Source: Pratylenchus scribneri (taxonomy: Eukaryota; Nematoda; Chromadorea; Rhabditida; Pratylenchidae). Taken from it: a DNA stretch of 64,000 bases. The notes under the pieces are model-generated. The model had not been told where the DNA came from and made no database searches. It worked only from the letters and a program-made list of their open reading frames with translations. Position numbers and translations under genes: made by a program. The stretch spans positions 620,001-684,000 of the forward strand of contig JAQSEB010000132.1 of assembly GCA_030063045.1 (NCBI GenBank), written 5' to 3'. Below are positions 43,746-57,620 of this stretch, piece after piece (position 1 is the stretch's first letter; every line of letters begins with the position of its first letter).

Positions 43746-44756
43746 AAAATTATATCATTTATTATCCATATTAGAACATTAAAAATTTTAAAAGAAATAA
43801 TCGAAATTGCATCCAACATGCTTAAAATTTAAATATTTTTATTAAATTATATGATTTTATTTCTATAAAATTACAAGATGATTGAGTTAATTGATTTGTT
43901 GGATTTAATAGAAAAGGTCGAAAATGAAAATTTTTTTCTATAACATTATAAAATAATTCTTTCTAAATAATTTTAAATCTAATTTTTAATAATGATAAAA
44001 TTTTAAAAAAATTCAAAGAGAGAATATTTAAAAAATATTTCTAATGAATACATAAAAATTAATCTGTAATTTTTTAATTTTAACAAAACAAATTTTTTTA
44101 TATAATAAATATTTTTAATTTTAAATGACTATAATTATTTTATTATGAAAAAAATAATTCAAAATTATATAAAATTAAAAAATTTCAATAATTATTATCA
44201 TATTTCAGTGAAGATTTCAACAATTAAAAAAAAGAATCAATTCCTAATAACAAATAAATAAAAAATTAAAATATTTACAAATATACTCAAAATGGGAAAA
44301 ATTAAATTAATTATATATCTACAGCTCGTCATCAAATTTGATAAATTAATATATTTTCCTTTTGCAGATATACAGTTAGTAAATAATATTAAAGAATGCT
44401 ATTCAATTTTTAATGTTTAACGTCTATAAATATTTTTTGTCTATACATGCATAATGCCAGAAAAAATTAATTTGAATACCTCATAATGAATCATTTTTTG
44501 CAGTCATAGATGTACCTTACAGGTAATCACAATGAACCATTTTATTTCCTTCTGAAGTCAATTATTTAATTTCTTAATTGAATTATTAGAAAATTTTTAA
44601 TAAAAAGGATTGAGATAATATTTAAATTAGAAATAAAAATTTCAAAAAAATTAATAAATTAATTTTATTAAAAAACATTATAATTTCTAAAGATAATTGA
44701 ATTATCGAAACAATGGAAATAATTATTGAATAAAGATTTGAATCTCATAAAATATT

Positions 44757-44846
44757 ATGGTTTTGGAACTGTATGGACTAGAACTAGCTGAAGATGCAAC
44801 AAATTTGATGTGTTTACTTTGCCGAATTCGACATCTCATACTTTAA
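44757..44846 (+). other. Exon-like island 7
   Basis: ATG opens MVLELYGLELAEDATNLMCL and continues LCRIRHLIL, ending in TAA. Balanced composition over 90 bases. A separate 19-base micro-exon-like piece between TTTTTTGCAG and GTAATCAC lies at 44505-44523. No homology evidence. Confidence 0.22.
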
Positions 44847-46461
44847 TTTGAATGAGTGCGTATCTTTAATTTTTCTCAAAATTGACCTCATCGCCATCAA
44901 TCTGTCATTATATATCTAGAAATGTAAAAAAATTAAAAAATTTGAATAAATTTATTTCAAGATGTCATTCATAACTAATAAATTAATATATTGTTGTAAA
45001 AAGTAAGTAAATTTTTTAATAATAAACGAATTAATTAAAAAATAATAAATAATTTATATGAATAATATTTAATTAAAAAATCAAATTGATATGAAAATAA
45101 AAAATTTATTATTTGTTAAAACATTTTTAAAAACAAATATATGAATTTAATTTAAGAAAAAAATTGATAAATATGTAATTAGATTAGATTTATAAATAAA
45201 AAAATCATATCAATTTATTATAAAGATAGTTTAAAATCATATTATTAAAATGATTAACAAAAAATTTAAAATTAAAAATAAAAATATATAAGAAATTTAA
45301 CGTAATTATAAATAATGCTGAAATGATACTACAATATAAAAATAAATTTTTAAAAAATATTATTTATTTATTTATTTATTTATTTTAAAATAATTATAGA
45401 ATTAAATAGAAGAAATTTTTGTGATATGTTCTCTAATATATAAAGAAAAAATATGTTCCAAATTATTTTGCTCTCATTTTGATTAAAAAGAAAGGGGCTA
45501 GGAAGCTAATAAAATGATCAATAATTTTTGATTTGAAATTATATAAAATTAAAATAAATTTAATTAATTGATTAAGAGATAATGATTATTTTTAAAAATT
45601 ATTTTTTCTCAATTTTTTCTTAAATATATATAAAAATTATCTTATTAATTTTTAGCTCTAAAATAATTAATTAAAATCAGAAAAATTTTAATTTTTCAGC
45701 CAAACAAAGCTGCCAATTCTTCATTTTTTGCCCAATAAAGATATAAAATAAGCTAAATCGACTAAATTAGATGTGAAGCCTATAGGATGATGTTGATAAA
45801 CAGATTAGAAGCATCTCACTACAAATTTTTGGCAATTTATTCCATTCTTATTCGATTTTTATAAACTAGTGATTGGAAAAATTTAAATTTAATGTCTTTC
45901 ACGCATCATAGATTATAATAATAAAATAAATAAAATTAATTTTATTCTTTAAATAAAAGATAAATTTAAAAAATATTTAAAATTAATATTTGACTCATAA
46001 ACGAAAATATATTTCTAAAAAAACGTTGGAATTTAATTTTATATTTTACATTTATCCCAAGAAAAGTATAAATTTTATTCATGCAAATTATTTAATTTAA
46101 ATTAAAATTTTTTATTGGAAATTATATTAAATTTGAAAATAAAATTTTTATATTATATATAAAAATTACTGAAAAAAGAAAAACTTTATTAATAAATTTA
46201 AAAGTGATATATTATTAATTGCAGAAGGCTTCAATCAAAGTCAATACTGTCTTTTCCATTTAAATTGCATCAATTCTTCATAATTATTTTTTTAAATTAT
46301 AAAATTTTATCAATACATATATATAATATCATTGAAAATATTCCAATATATTGATTTCTTAAGCACATATAAAGTTAAAATATATTTATGTTTCTGAGAA
46401 AATATTTCATGCCGAAATTATATGGAAAAAATTTGGGAAAATAATTTATTTATAATTATAA

Positions 46462-46587
46462 TATAAAATAACTATATTTGAAAATATATATTAAAATAAA
46501 ATAAAAAAATTAATAAAATAAAAAATTATCAGGAATAATAAATAAATCAATTTTAAAGATTACTGTATAAGAATATTCATTTCAAAA
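46462..46587. repeat. 125 bp dispersed repeat, copy 2
   Basis: Second copy of 43138-43262, with differences mostly in A-run lengths. It indicates a duplication of part of the desert or an AT-rich repeat family. Confidence 0.8.
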
Positions 46588-47661
46588 TAATTTGCTAAAA
46601 TTTAAAAAAAAAAATTATAAAAAAATAAAGTTGCATTTATCTACCTAAATACTATTAAAATTTATATAAGAAATGAAAATTTGAATTCAAATGTAATTCG
46701 AATTCCTTGTAGAAAAGGCCAATAATAACATTTATCAAATGATTTTTTTATAATAAGAATATTCGGTATATATATTTAAAAAGGATTTTTGAATGAAGAA
46801 ATTAAAAATATGATTAAAAACTTCCTGGTTAAAATTGATACAAAAAATTTGTTTAGGTATAATTTAAATTGCAAATTATTTAAACATGTTGAGATGTATA
46901 CAATTATTCAATCTATTAAGTTATAATTAAAACTAAATCATCTTTTATTAATTTGTTTTGTAAAAAACTATAAATCTTAAAATTAAAACAGAATAATTAA
47001 ATAACTATTGATATTCATTTATTTTTTTTAAGTTTGGAATATATTATATCATTTAAAAAATTGAATAATTAATAAATATAATAAAATAACAGAAATAAAT
47101 AAATTAAAAACAATAAATATATTAAAATTCAACAAAGAATTACGGCATATTAAGAAAAGAATCATAGAAAATGGCGATGATTAATTAATAAATTTTTTAT
47201 TTTATGGGGGAAATTTTGAGGTTCCTTGTCAAAGTATTCGAAAATTCAGAATTTGTATGATATTGATGTAATAATTTAAGGATATTTCTTAAAAATGAAA
47301 AATTATTATTATTTTCTAGATGAAATTATAAATTTTTTTTTAGAAATGCAGTTAATTATTACCAAGACAATAAGTAAAAAAAAATTGATGAAATTTTAAA
47401 GGACAAGAAATTAAAGAGAAATATTGAATTATATACAATATACAAATACAAAATAATTGAAAAATAAATGAATTTGAAATAAAAATTCTTTGATATCCTA
47501 TTTAATTTCTTAAAAATATAAATTGTAAATAAAAATATAGATAATAAAAAATAATTCTTTATCCTTAAAAATACATTATAATTTCCAAATTTATTAACGA
47601 AATTAAAAATTTTCTAGAAAAATAAAATGAAAAAATTAAATAATTTTTCTGATGAAATTTT

Positions 47662-47796
47662 ATGGCAACCCATTATGGAGACACCTCGCTAACGGAAAGT
47701 CAAACTCCCACGCATTCTATAGCCAGGATGCACAAGGATCCGATCCCCCAATTCGAATCAAAATTTCTATTAAAAAATATTTTAAAAAGATATTAA
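47662..47796 (+). other. Exon-like island 8
   Basis: A 44-codon frame begins MATHYGDTSLTESQTPTHSI and continues ARMHKDPIPQFES before turning Lys/Ile-rich and stopping. The coding-like part (47662-47757) coincides with a GC-rich island. An overlapping frame from 47652 is longer but less protein-like at its end. Confidence 0.25.
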
Positions 47797-49642
47797 ATAA
47801 AAGGGCATGGCAATTTGGATGGATGGCAATTCACAAAAATTCCCAACCTTCCACCCATTCTTTAATTTTTATTTTTACCAAATCCCCCTCAGATGGATAA
47901 AAATAAATGCAACAAGAATTTTAATCACATTGGCTTTAAAATAAATTATTAATTATCATGATTTAAAGACATTTATAAAAATATTTCTTTAAATTTTAAT
48001 TTCTAAATAAATGATTATTTTATTTTCTTTTATCATTAATTAAGACATCTAAATTTTTAATAGAAATGTCATTAAATTTTCCATCATATTTGCTGGGAAT
48101 AAAAGATAATATTTTAGAGATAATTAAAAATGCTTTCTTTAAATATATTGAATCCTATGTCTCGTCATTATTGCAAATGAAATAATTGTTATTTAGTTGA
48201 TAAAAAAAGAATCGAAAAAAATATTTCAATTTCATTAGCATAAAAATTGCTTAAATAAAAGAATTATAACTTGAAAAAATAATTTTATTTCTAAATGCCT
48301 AATTGCATCTATTGTATCAGAATAAACGCGCCAGCAAAATGTTAAAAATGTTAATCCAATAAAAATATCCTCTAGAAGTTGGATGAATATGGTATACAAA
48401 ATATTCTAACAATCTATGAAATAAGCAATTAAAAGAAAAAATAAAAATTAATATTTAATTAATTTCATAAATTAAAAAATCAACTTTTTAATAATAAAAA
48501 TTTCTAAAAAAATAATTATTAAATTAAATTTATTGTATTAAAATTTTTAAATTTATTTTGAAATTTGATTTTATAGAAATTTATATAATGGATATATTTT
48601 AAATAAAATATTAAAAGAATGCAATAACAATTAAGCTAAATAATGAAATATATACAAATTTATTAAGCTAAAATTTTTTAAAAAGAATTAAAAATTAATC
48701 AAGATTAAATTTTTCATGATATAATATACAGAATTTAATATCGAATAAAAAACTCTCTTTAAACATATGCTGATAGAATATGAACAAAAGAAGAAAATAA
48801 TCTACAATCTAGATTTCATTATGTAGGCTTCCGATCAATCAAAATTAATAGTACAAAATTTATAAAATTAAATTAAAATATATATCCTTTATAAATTAAT
48901 AGAAAAACAAATAATATAAATAGCTTTTAAAAAGCAACTGGATTTTCGAAATTATATCAATATCAAAAAAGTTAGGAATTCATTTCTATTTAAACATCAA
49001 ATGAATTGCAAAAATGAATTATTAAAAATTATGAAATTACATAAAAAAAAATATTAAATTAAATTGTATTCGTATTATTAATTTTAAATGTAAAAATTAA
49101 TGATGAAATAAATTAAAACGATTGTAGTTTAAAGATATTTATTGATTGAAAATTTAAATAATATTGAAATAAATAAGTAATAAATTTAAACTATAATAAA
49201 AATTAAATAATAAGCATATTTCGCCGACAATATTGAGACAGCATTTTCCCTTCGAAAGCATATATTAAAAAATTAATGCAAAAAACATTTTACGAAATGG
49301 TTTTAAATAAAAAATAAATTTTAATATAGTAATAATTAAATATATATAATAATTTATTAAATTAGTTATAATTATTGAACAAAATAAAACTTGATTTATA
49401 TATTAATAATATTAAGATGCCATTATATAAACTCCAAATTTTAATTTAGTTAAAAAATTTATCAATTTAAAATAATTGACCCTTTCATTCTTCTCATAAA
49501 TTACACAAAGAGAGGAATTAGCCGAGTTTAAAAAGTCAATGCAATAGGGAAAATTAAAGTTATCAAAATGTTGACAAAAAATTTTAAGTAAAAATTTTTA
49601 AGAAATACTATAATTTTTTTAATAATTTCTGGGCTGGAATAA

Positions 49643-49831
49643 TATCCGAAAAAAAAACAAGTGAATGTTCAAGGAGCCCATAAAGGTGGTGAAAAGAAAT
49701 TCGGAAGATTAGGGTTTCGATTCCAATTTCTTCAAGGACAAGAGGATCCTTTGGATTATGATGCTGTACATTTCTGGCCCAGTGAATTACGATTACGAAT
49801 GTTCGGTAGTTTTCTCAATTATGTTTGGTGA
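49643..49831 (+). other. Exon-like island 9
   Basis: An open frame with no ATG near its start contains GAHKGGEKKFGRLGFRFQFL, then QEDPLDYDAVHFWPSELRLR and MFGSFLNYVW, then TGA. A possible acceptor (GTTCAAG) ends at 49673 and a donor (TTCG/GTAGTT) is near 49804. It is the longest balanced-composition frame in the desert. Family not recognised. Confidence 0.33.
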
Positions 49832-52075
49832 TGATAATTAGCAATAAAATAAATAATAACATAAAATCAAAGAAAAATGAAAAATATTTAATTATTTCTA
49901 ATAAATTCTTGAAACGTTAAGTATTATCCTTAATAACAAAATATCTATTAATTTATATATTGTATCTAAATTGATCAAGACAGAGCCAACAAATATTAAT
50001 CTAAACCTGCAAAAATTGCAACCAAATGCAATTTAAAATTTCAGATATGAAAAAAGGAAATGAAAAAATAAAAAATAAGAGACACCATTACAACCGTAAA
50101 ATAATAGAATTCGAATCAAGCTCTATAAAAATTAAAATTTAAAAAAACGTAATTTACAGTTAAAAACTCCTTGAATTTTGAAGAAAAAAATGTAAAAAAC
50201 AAAAATCCGAATTAGAGGAAAATGTTTATTTTTTAATTAGAAAGTCGAGAAAAAAATCTAATTCAAATAAAAGTCACTCTATTTGTATGAATTCCATCAT
50301 CGTTGGAATATGATGGCATAAAACTTCACCAATCAATCCAGCTCTATTTTAAAAGAGACCTTTTTAATTTATCCAATTATATAAATCATTTTAATTTATT
50401 AAATTATAAAATAATATTTAAGTATTATGCCCTCATTCTAAAAGTATCATAAATATTTCTAAGATAATGTCAAGAGAAATGAAAGCTGAATTGTATCGTT
50501 TAATTCTAAGAATTTTTATCCGTTTTAGGTTATAGGATATATAATTTCATAATCAAATAATAAAAGAATTGTCAAAGACAACATTTTTTATTTTAGAAGT
50601 ATTTAAATAAATAATATTAATAATATTTATTAAAATTTAAAATCAGTATCAAATTAAAATAGATAAACGTTTCTTTATGAAGAAATTAGAGAGATTTTAA
50701 AACGATATGAAATTGTATTTTTGCACACTAAATTAATAAATTAAAAATTGTAGTTTTTAAATCTATGAAGAATTTTTTTAAAAAATAAGGATAGTTTTTT
50801 TAATTGTTTTAATAAAATTTATAAAAATGTTTATTTCTCAAAACTTTAGTAAAATGATATGGAAAAAATATTAATCATATTGTGGACTATTTGGTTTTCT
50901 TCCTATTTTCTACATTTGGTTCGAATTACAAAAATTCTGAAATATTAATTAGAAATAAAATTTTGAAAATATTCAATTAAAGAATATATTAAAGAAATAG
51001 TGAAATAAACATCATTTTATACAAATTAAATATACTTAAAAATAATATATTTTTTGTGATATGATGAAAAAACATTCATTGAACATAAAAATAAGTCAAT
51101 TATAAGCGATATATAATGTCTTTTTTTTAAATTTTTAATAATAGAAAAGATCTAAATAAAATTATAAATGCTTGAAATTAAAAATATGAAATTATTTTGA
51201 TTTTATTTATTTATGTTAGTGAAAGTTTCTTATAAAAATTTTAAAGCCTTTAAAATGCATTCTTAAAATGAATAAATAGAATTCAAAAATTTTAATAATA
51301 TAATTATAATTTCATAAATAAAAATTAAACTTATATTTAAAAAATCTTTATAAAAAATTTTGACAAAATAACTCGATTTAAATTAGAATCAAAGAATAAA
51401 AATTCTATGCAATTTAAAAATATAAATAAAAGAAAATTCCCATCAAAATTAGGAAAAGAATATTTATGAAATTCGTTAAATTTGATATAAAATTGGAATT
51501 AAATTTTTATATTTTATATATAATGTAATACGACTCTTTGTTCAATATGATCGAATAATGTAAAATTAATTCTGATTCATTTATAAGGGACATATTTAAT
51601 AAAGTTAATACTAGTAAAAAAAAAATAATTAAAAAATGCAAAATAACTATCGATATAATAAGAATGATTAAAATATTAAAAAATAAAAAAATATTCCGGA
51701 AAGAACAATTACTATATTATATGAAAATACGATTATGATTATATAATCTAAATAATTAACAGAAAATTTTTATAAAATAATAATTAATAAAATATATATA
51801 TTAAAATAATTAATTGCAATTGCAAATATGATTTACTCATTTATTTTCAGGCAATTATCAAGAAATAACTATAAATTGTCAAAAAAAAATTAAATTTTAC
51901 AATATGGAAAAATAATTTAAACAAAAAATAAATAAAAATATATTCAGAAGAGATTTATTTAAAACTTAATAATAAATTTTGATTTTAATTTTGCTTCAAC
52001 TGTTTTCTGATGTGGATTGGTCAACATTCCGCAATAATCATATTCTCTTCATTCTCATAATTTGTTCAAACTCAG

Positions 52076-52141
52076 AGCCGTACTCCATCAATTACAGTTG
52101 CATCGCAAATTCATGACCAACCTGTGAACAGCGAGGATACA
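52076..52141 (+). other. Exon-like island 10: well-bounded internal exon candidate
   Basis: TTGTTCAAACTCAG precedes 22 codons, SRTPSITVASQIHDQPVNSE then DT, followed by GTAAAAAT; phase 0 both sides. On the minus strand a good acceptor (CTCGCTGTTCACAG) bounds a short overlapping alternative, so strand is not settled. Confidence 0.3.
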
Positions 52142-53834
52142 GTAAAAATTATAACAATTATTATAAAAAATAAAATTGTAGTTGAATATTCCAAAAGAGT
52201 TTAGTAGAAAAAATGAATGTGAAAGATATGATCCCTGCTATATCTTTTTAATTCGCAAATTATCAAAACTAAATTAATTAAGGTTTAAAGACTTTTTAGG
52301 GATGTCAAGACCAGATGCATTGTGGTCGGGTCAACAACATATATTTCTATTATATAAATATTGTGTGAATAATAATTAGAGAAAACATTTAATAAAAAAT
52401 AAATATTATAGATAATTTAAAATTTTAAAAATTATTTTTAGGGTCTAATATCAATTAAACGAAATTTTTTAAAAAAAAAATAAAATATAAAAAAAAACAA
52501 AAAAATTTCTATCTTTATAAATTAATAATATCTAAAATAATAAATAAATATTTAAATTTATATAACCGAAATCGCATCGAATTTGGAATTTCATATATAT
52601 ACAGGAAAATATTAATGCACTTTGGATAATGATAAGATAACACTATAAATTTTGTTTTATCGTATTGTGTCTTTCTTCGATAAAGAACAAGATGTTAAAT
52701 TTTCTATTATTTAAATTAATTTTAATAAAGTTTTCTTTTTATATTTTATTAATTATTCATCTACATTGACTTCGCATAATTATGAAAAAATTTTATCATA
52801 AAATTAAATTTTTGTAATTTATTGATAATGAATCGTCCAAGATAAATTGATGAATTTATGATAAATTTCAATAAATTGCATCAAAAATCCATGCTAGAGG
52901 GATATTATATGTAAGGAACTTTAGAACAATTGTCAAAAAATCCTAATGATTTCATCAATATAAACAAATAATTGCAAAAAAAAAATAAAAAATTATTTTA
53001 TAAAATTATATTTATAAATGATTGATAAAAAAATTTACTACCTTAACAAAGAAATAAAAAAATTTTTTAAAATAAAGAAGACATTGTTGGAATTTTATCC
53101 AATTAAAAATTTAAAAATTAAAAATTTATATTTTTTTTAAATGGGTCAGTAATGTTCTTAAACTATAAGAAATAAATCATAATTGAAATAATTTTATTAA
53201 ATAATTTATATAAAATTAATTATGTACGTAGAATTGAATCGAATTCCAATTAATGTCAAAAATAAAACATTACATTATTTTTCATGTGCTCGCCAGAAAA
53301 ATATTTTGATCATGCTGGGAAAATTCAATTTAAAATGAATGGAATAAATCCACAAGAAAAATTTATTAATTTATCCTTAATGAAATAAAATAATATTAAT
53401 AGAAGGAAATAAAATTGAATTAGAATTAAAATAAAATATAAAGTTATTCAGAATTTCATTTTAAATATTGAATAAAAATAAAAATTAATATAACAGACTA
53501 TATAATTTATTAATTCTTATATATGTATTTCGAAAAAAATTTTAAGTAATAAATTTAATCATGACTAAAATGAATAAAAATTTGGTGCCCATATCCATTA
53601 TTAGATTCACAGCAAATTGCCCTTTTTTTAATAAAAAAAATACATCAATAACATAAATTAATTTGCATTTAATTAAAATAAAACATTTAGTTTTTATCAA
53701 AAAAAACTATAAATATTATTTTTAAATTGTTTAATAATTTTATGACCAAGCTTTAAAAATTTAGATTTATATTAAATTTGATATAATATTTCTCGATTTA
53801 AATAAAAATGAAATATTTTACTTTTGCGTTAAAA

Positions 53835-53960
53835 ATGAAGCCTTTAGAAAATAATTTGAAGAGTGACGGTGAAGAGAGATCAGCCAAGAGGGAAAATAAC
53901 CGTTCAATGAATGAGGAAAGATTGAAAAAGATGAAAAATTTAATATTTATAATGGATTAA
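53835..53960 (+). other. Exon-like island 11
   Basis: ATG opens a 41-codon frame: MKPLENNLKSDGEERSAKRE, then NNRSMNEERLKKMKN, a charged region, then a hydrophobic end and TAA. Purine-rich; chance is possible since purine-rich DNA lacks few stop types. Confidence 0.2.
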
Positions 53961-56536
53961 TATTTAGAGAATAAGATACGAAAAAAAATTAGAAGGATAA
54001 AATGACTATTTTTATCTCATTATTTTTTCATAATAAATAAAAGATAAAAATTAATATTAAAATATATTTAAAACTAAATTACATGCCATTTTAATTTTAT
54101 GATAAACGTTTAAAATTATACAAAATTCTCATTCATTAATTGACCGAAATGCATAAAATATTTTTGAGTATTGAATCAATTGAATTAAAGATTTTTGTGA
54201 AATTTTGAATTATCTGCTGCTGGGTCTATATTCTTTCTAAAGAATTGTCAAAAAATAAATAATCGGGTAGCGCATAGTTACTTACTAATAACTAGTTATT
54301 AAATATTGGTTGCCATTTGAAATTATAAATCCACAGATATAATCTTAAAATGAAATTGTAAAAAATTCGAGAAGTAAATTAACATGAAAGAAAATCTAAA
54401 AATGATATGTAAATTAATAAAAATTATTCATGCAATTATAAAAGAAATATAAATTTTTAAAATGATTTTTAATAATTTAATTATAAATAATTTAAAAATA
54501 AAATATATTTCATTAAGTTAAATATAATCTGCTAGTGTGTTTTATAATTTCGAATTTAAATTAATATCAATAAACTAATTTGAAAATATATTATTTTAAA
54601 AATTTCATTTCGGAGAAATTGAATAAAAAATATAAATTGTTAAAATTAATACAAGAAGAATGAAGGCAAAAAAAGGATCCAGCCCAGTCATTATAATATA
54701 TAATTTGCTTTATATATTTTGTTAGGTTTATTAAATAAAATCAACAAAAAATGAAATTTATATATTTAAATAAAAATATTTGAAATTTATATATTTTCAA
54801 AATTTTAATGTAAAAATGAATGATTTAAAATCTTAATGTATGAATGATTCAAAAATTTTAATTTAAAAATAAATGAGAAAAATATTAATGGCAGAAAATT
54901 TTCAAATAAAAAATTTTAAAATTCCATGAAAAAAAAATAAAATTAAATTAAATCAAATTGGAACTAATTTTATTAAAATAAGATACAAAAATTAAAAAAG
55001 GTAAATATTTAAAAATTCTTTTAAAATAGAAAAAATAATTTATTTGACAGAAAATAACATAAAAAAAATATCATAAAATTTAGTGAAATTCATTTTTATC
55101 AAAGCTCTTGCTTGTCGATGGGTAATTTTCTTTGATATTATTTTGTTATTATATTAAAATTTTTTAAAAATGAAAATTTGAAATAAATATAAAAGAAATA
55201 AACAAAAATAGATTGAACTAATGACTTCAAATAAAAATACATTTGATAATTCAATTAAACTTTCAAATTTTATCATAAATAATTTTCAAAAAATATATTT
55301 AAAATAATAATAAAAAATATATAATTATTTTTTTTATTAATTATAATAAAAAAATATAGTGAATTGATAATAAAGTGAATAAATTATTTAAAAATAATCA
55401 AGTAAATTAATAAAATGATAAAAATTATAATTTAAATATGACATATTTCTTTATAAGTTATTTAAAATAAATCTTTAGATATACAAATTGGATCCTTATT
55501 TAAAAAGGCCAAATTAAATAAAATGGAAAAAATATAAATTTTAATACAACGCATTGTAAATTCTATTATATTAAAAAAAACTATTGAAAATATTTTTTTA
55601 ACATAAAAAATTTCAATTCCCTAATAGAAAAAAAATGTCTGTGATCAATATAATATACCAATGTTGGAAGCAAAAACCCCTTTAAACTTTTCCAATTCAA
55701 AAATATAATTCATTAAGGTAAATAAATAAAATCTTTTTTATAGTTAAATCTTTCTCTTAAAAATTATAAAGTTAAAAAATCAATTGAAATATATTTCTCA
55801 TTCAAAATAATTATATTTATAAAAATTATCTTTGAATTTTTTTTGCTAGAAAAAATAAAGGGAGAAATATTTAAATTAGAAAAATTTGTAGAATGATGGT
55901 TATATAGCAATATTTAAAATATTATTTTTAAAAGCGCAAACTATCTGTTGACTTTAGTATGTTATTGTCAAATTCGGCTTTCGAAGACAAAAACAGTTTT
56001 TTATGTAATAATTAAAATTAAATTATATTAATTGCTATAAGCAATTGCCTTGAAGAACATCGAAAATTAAGACAAGCCAATATGTGAATAATGCGGCATA
56101 AATTTTTTTAAATTTTTTTATTAATATATAACTTAAATAAGTGAATAATAAAAAATAATTAATGAAGATAAATCGAATTTAAGATAAAACTATTTTATAA
56201 AATTTAAAATAAAAAGGAATCAAAATATAAAATTTAAAAAAATGTGAAATACATTAATAGAATTAATTAATAATTTACAAATCTAATAAAATGAAAAATT
56301 ATTTTTGATGCAAATTTATTTTGAATATTTTCTATATAATGATTTATTTTAATACATTTTTTAAATATATATTTTTTTGTTATTTATAAAAAGATATTTT
56401 CAAAAAAATAATTAGATAACCAAGCAAAATATAATATTTTAAAATCTAAAGAAATGAAATATATTAAAATTTAGAAATCATCGAGAATCATCTAAGTTTC
56501 TAGCCGCCAAATTTAAACAAAGCTATTTATGCACAA

Positions 56537-56586
56537 TATTTATTTGGGAAATTGACGGCTGCCTTTTTTTCTGTATTTTTTATAAT
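56537..56586. repeat. GGGAAATTGACGGCTGC motif, copy 2
   Basis: Matches 43697-43745 with one indel in the CT-rich tail. The shared core GGGAAATTGACGGCTGC is unexpected in this composition. Confidence 0.7.
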
Positions 56587-57530
56587 TTTTTCTTTCAAAA
56601 ATTATTTTATTAGACCCCCTGGGAAAGTGGAAAACATTCGTCAAGATTTTATATTATAGAGATGCAATTAATAAGACGTTACTCATCACATAATGGCTAT
56701 TTGTTGCTAACAAAAAAGCTTTTGCAATAAGATATTTTACTGAGAAACATATGTTTAAAGACAAAAATATTTCGGCAATCAGCACAAATAGAAAAATTAT
56801 ACGGCAACTTTCTGGTCCAGGGTCATCATTTTATTTTATATTATATATATTTTGAAGACAATTATTTCACAGAGAAAAAAATTAAAATTATTTTATGACA
56901 ATAAAAATCAAATCATTTTAAGAATAATACTTAAAATTAATATCTAATTATTATTTCAAATATATTCTACAAAATATTATCCAAATTAAACATTTAAAAA
57001 ATTAATTTATTAAAGAAAGATTTTGTCTAAGAGGAAATATTAATAAAAAGAAAATTTATTTCAACAATCAATTACTTTATCAAAAGTATCATTATAAATT
57101 TCCAAAAATTAATAATAGAAACAAAATTTTAAAAATCATTTTGTATTGTGGAAATTGATTAATGTATTTATTATAAAGATTTGTCTGTAAAAAAGATTTT
57201 TTGAAATTTAAATAAATAAATTTCTTATCGTCAAATTTTTTATAATTTTTGTCTGCTTAATAGGAAAAATTAAATAAAATATTATAAAAAATATATTGAA
57301 AATTTATTATTTAAAATATGAAAAATTTAGAATATTAAATAATGTTTATTAATTTTATATTGAATGAACTCATTTAATTTAATTTTAAATTAATTAAAAA
57401 ATAATTTAAATTAAAATTTATTTAAGCAGGATATTCAAAGATAAAATTAACAAATTAATTTTATTTTTTAAAACAGGGTTCTAATTATCAGTAAAGGACT
57501 AGAAGATTATTAAAATAAAATTTGAAATAG

Positions 57531-57620
57531 TCAAAAATAACAGCAAGGGATTGGCATATCGCTATCACGCAAAATTCTATAGGATAAGTCATTTAGCTTC
57601 AACTTCTCTGCCCTTAACAT
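57531..57620 (-). other. Exon-like island 12 (minus strand)
   Basis: The minus-strand frame MLRAEKLKLNDLSYRILRDS then DMPIPCCYF ends in TGA. A plus-strand frame over the same bases (SKGLAYRYHAKFYRISHLAS) is also open, so strand is ambiguous. Confidence 0.2.

Noticed and set aside
47720..47770. tRNA-like sequence with GGATCCGATC and AATTCGAATC
   Set aside because: Only a loose resemblance to T-arm sequences; no paired stems were found.
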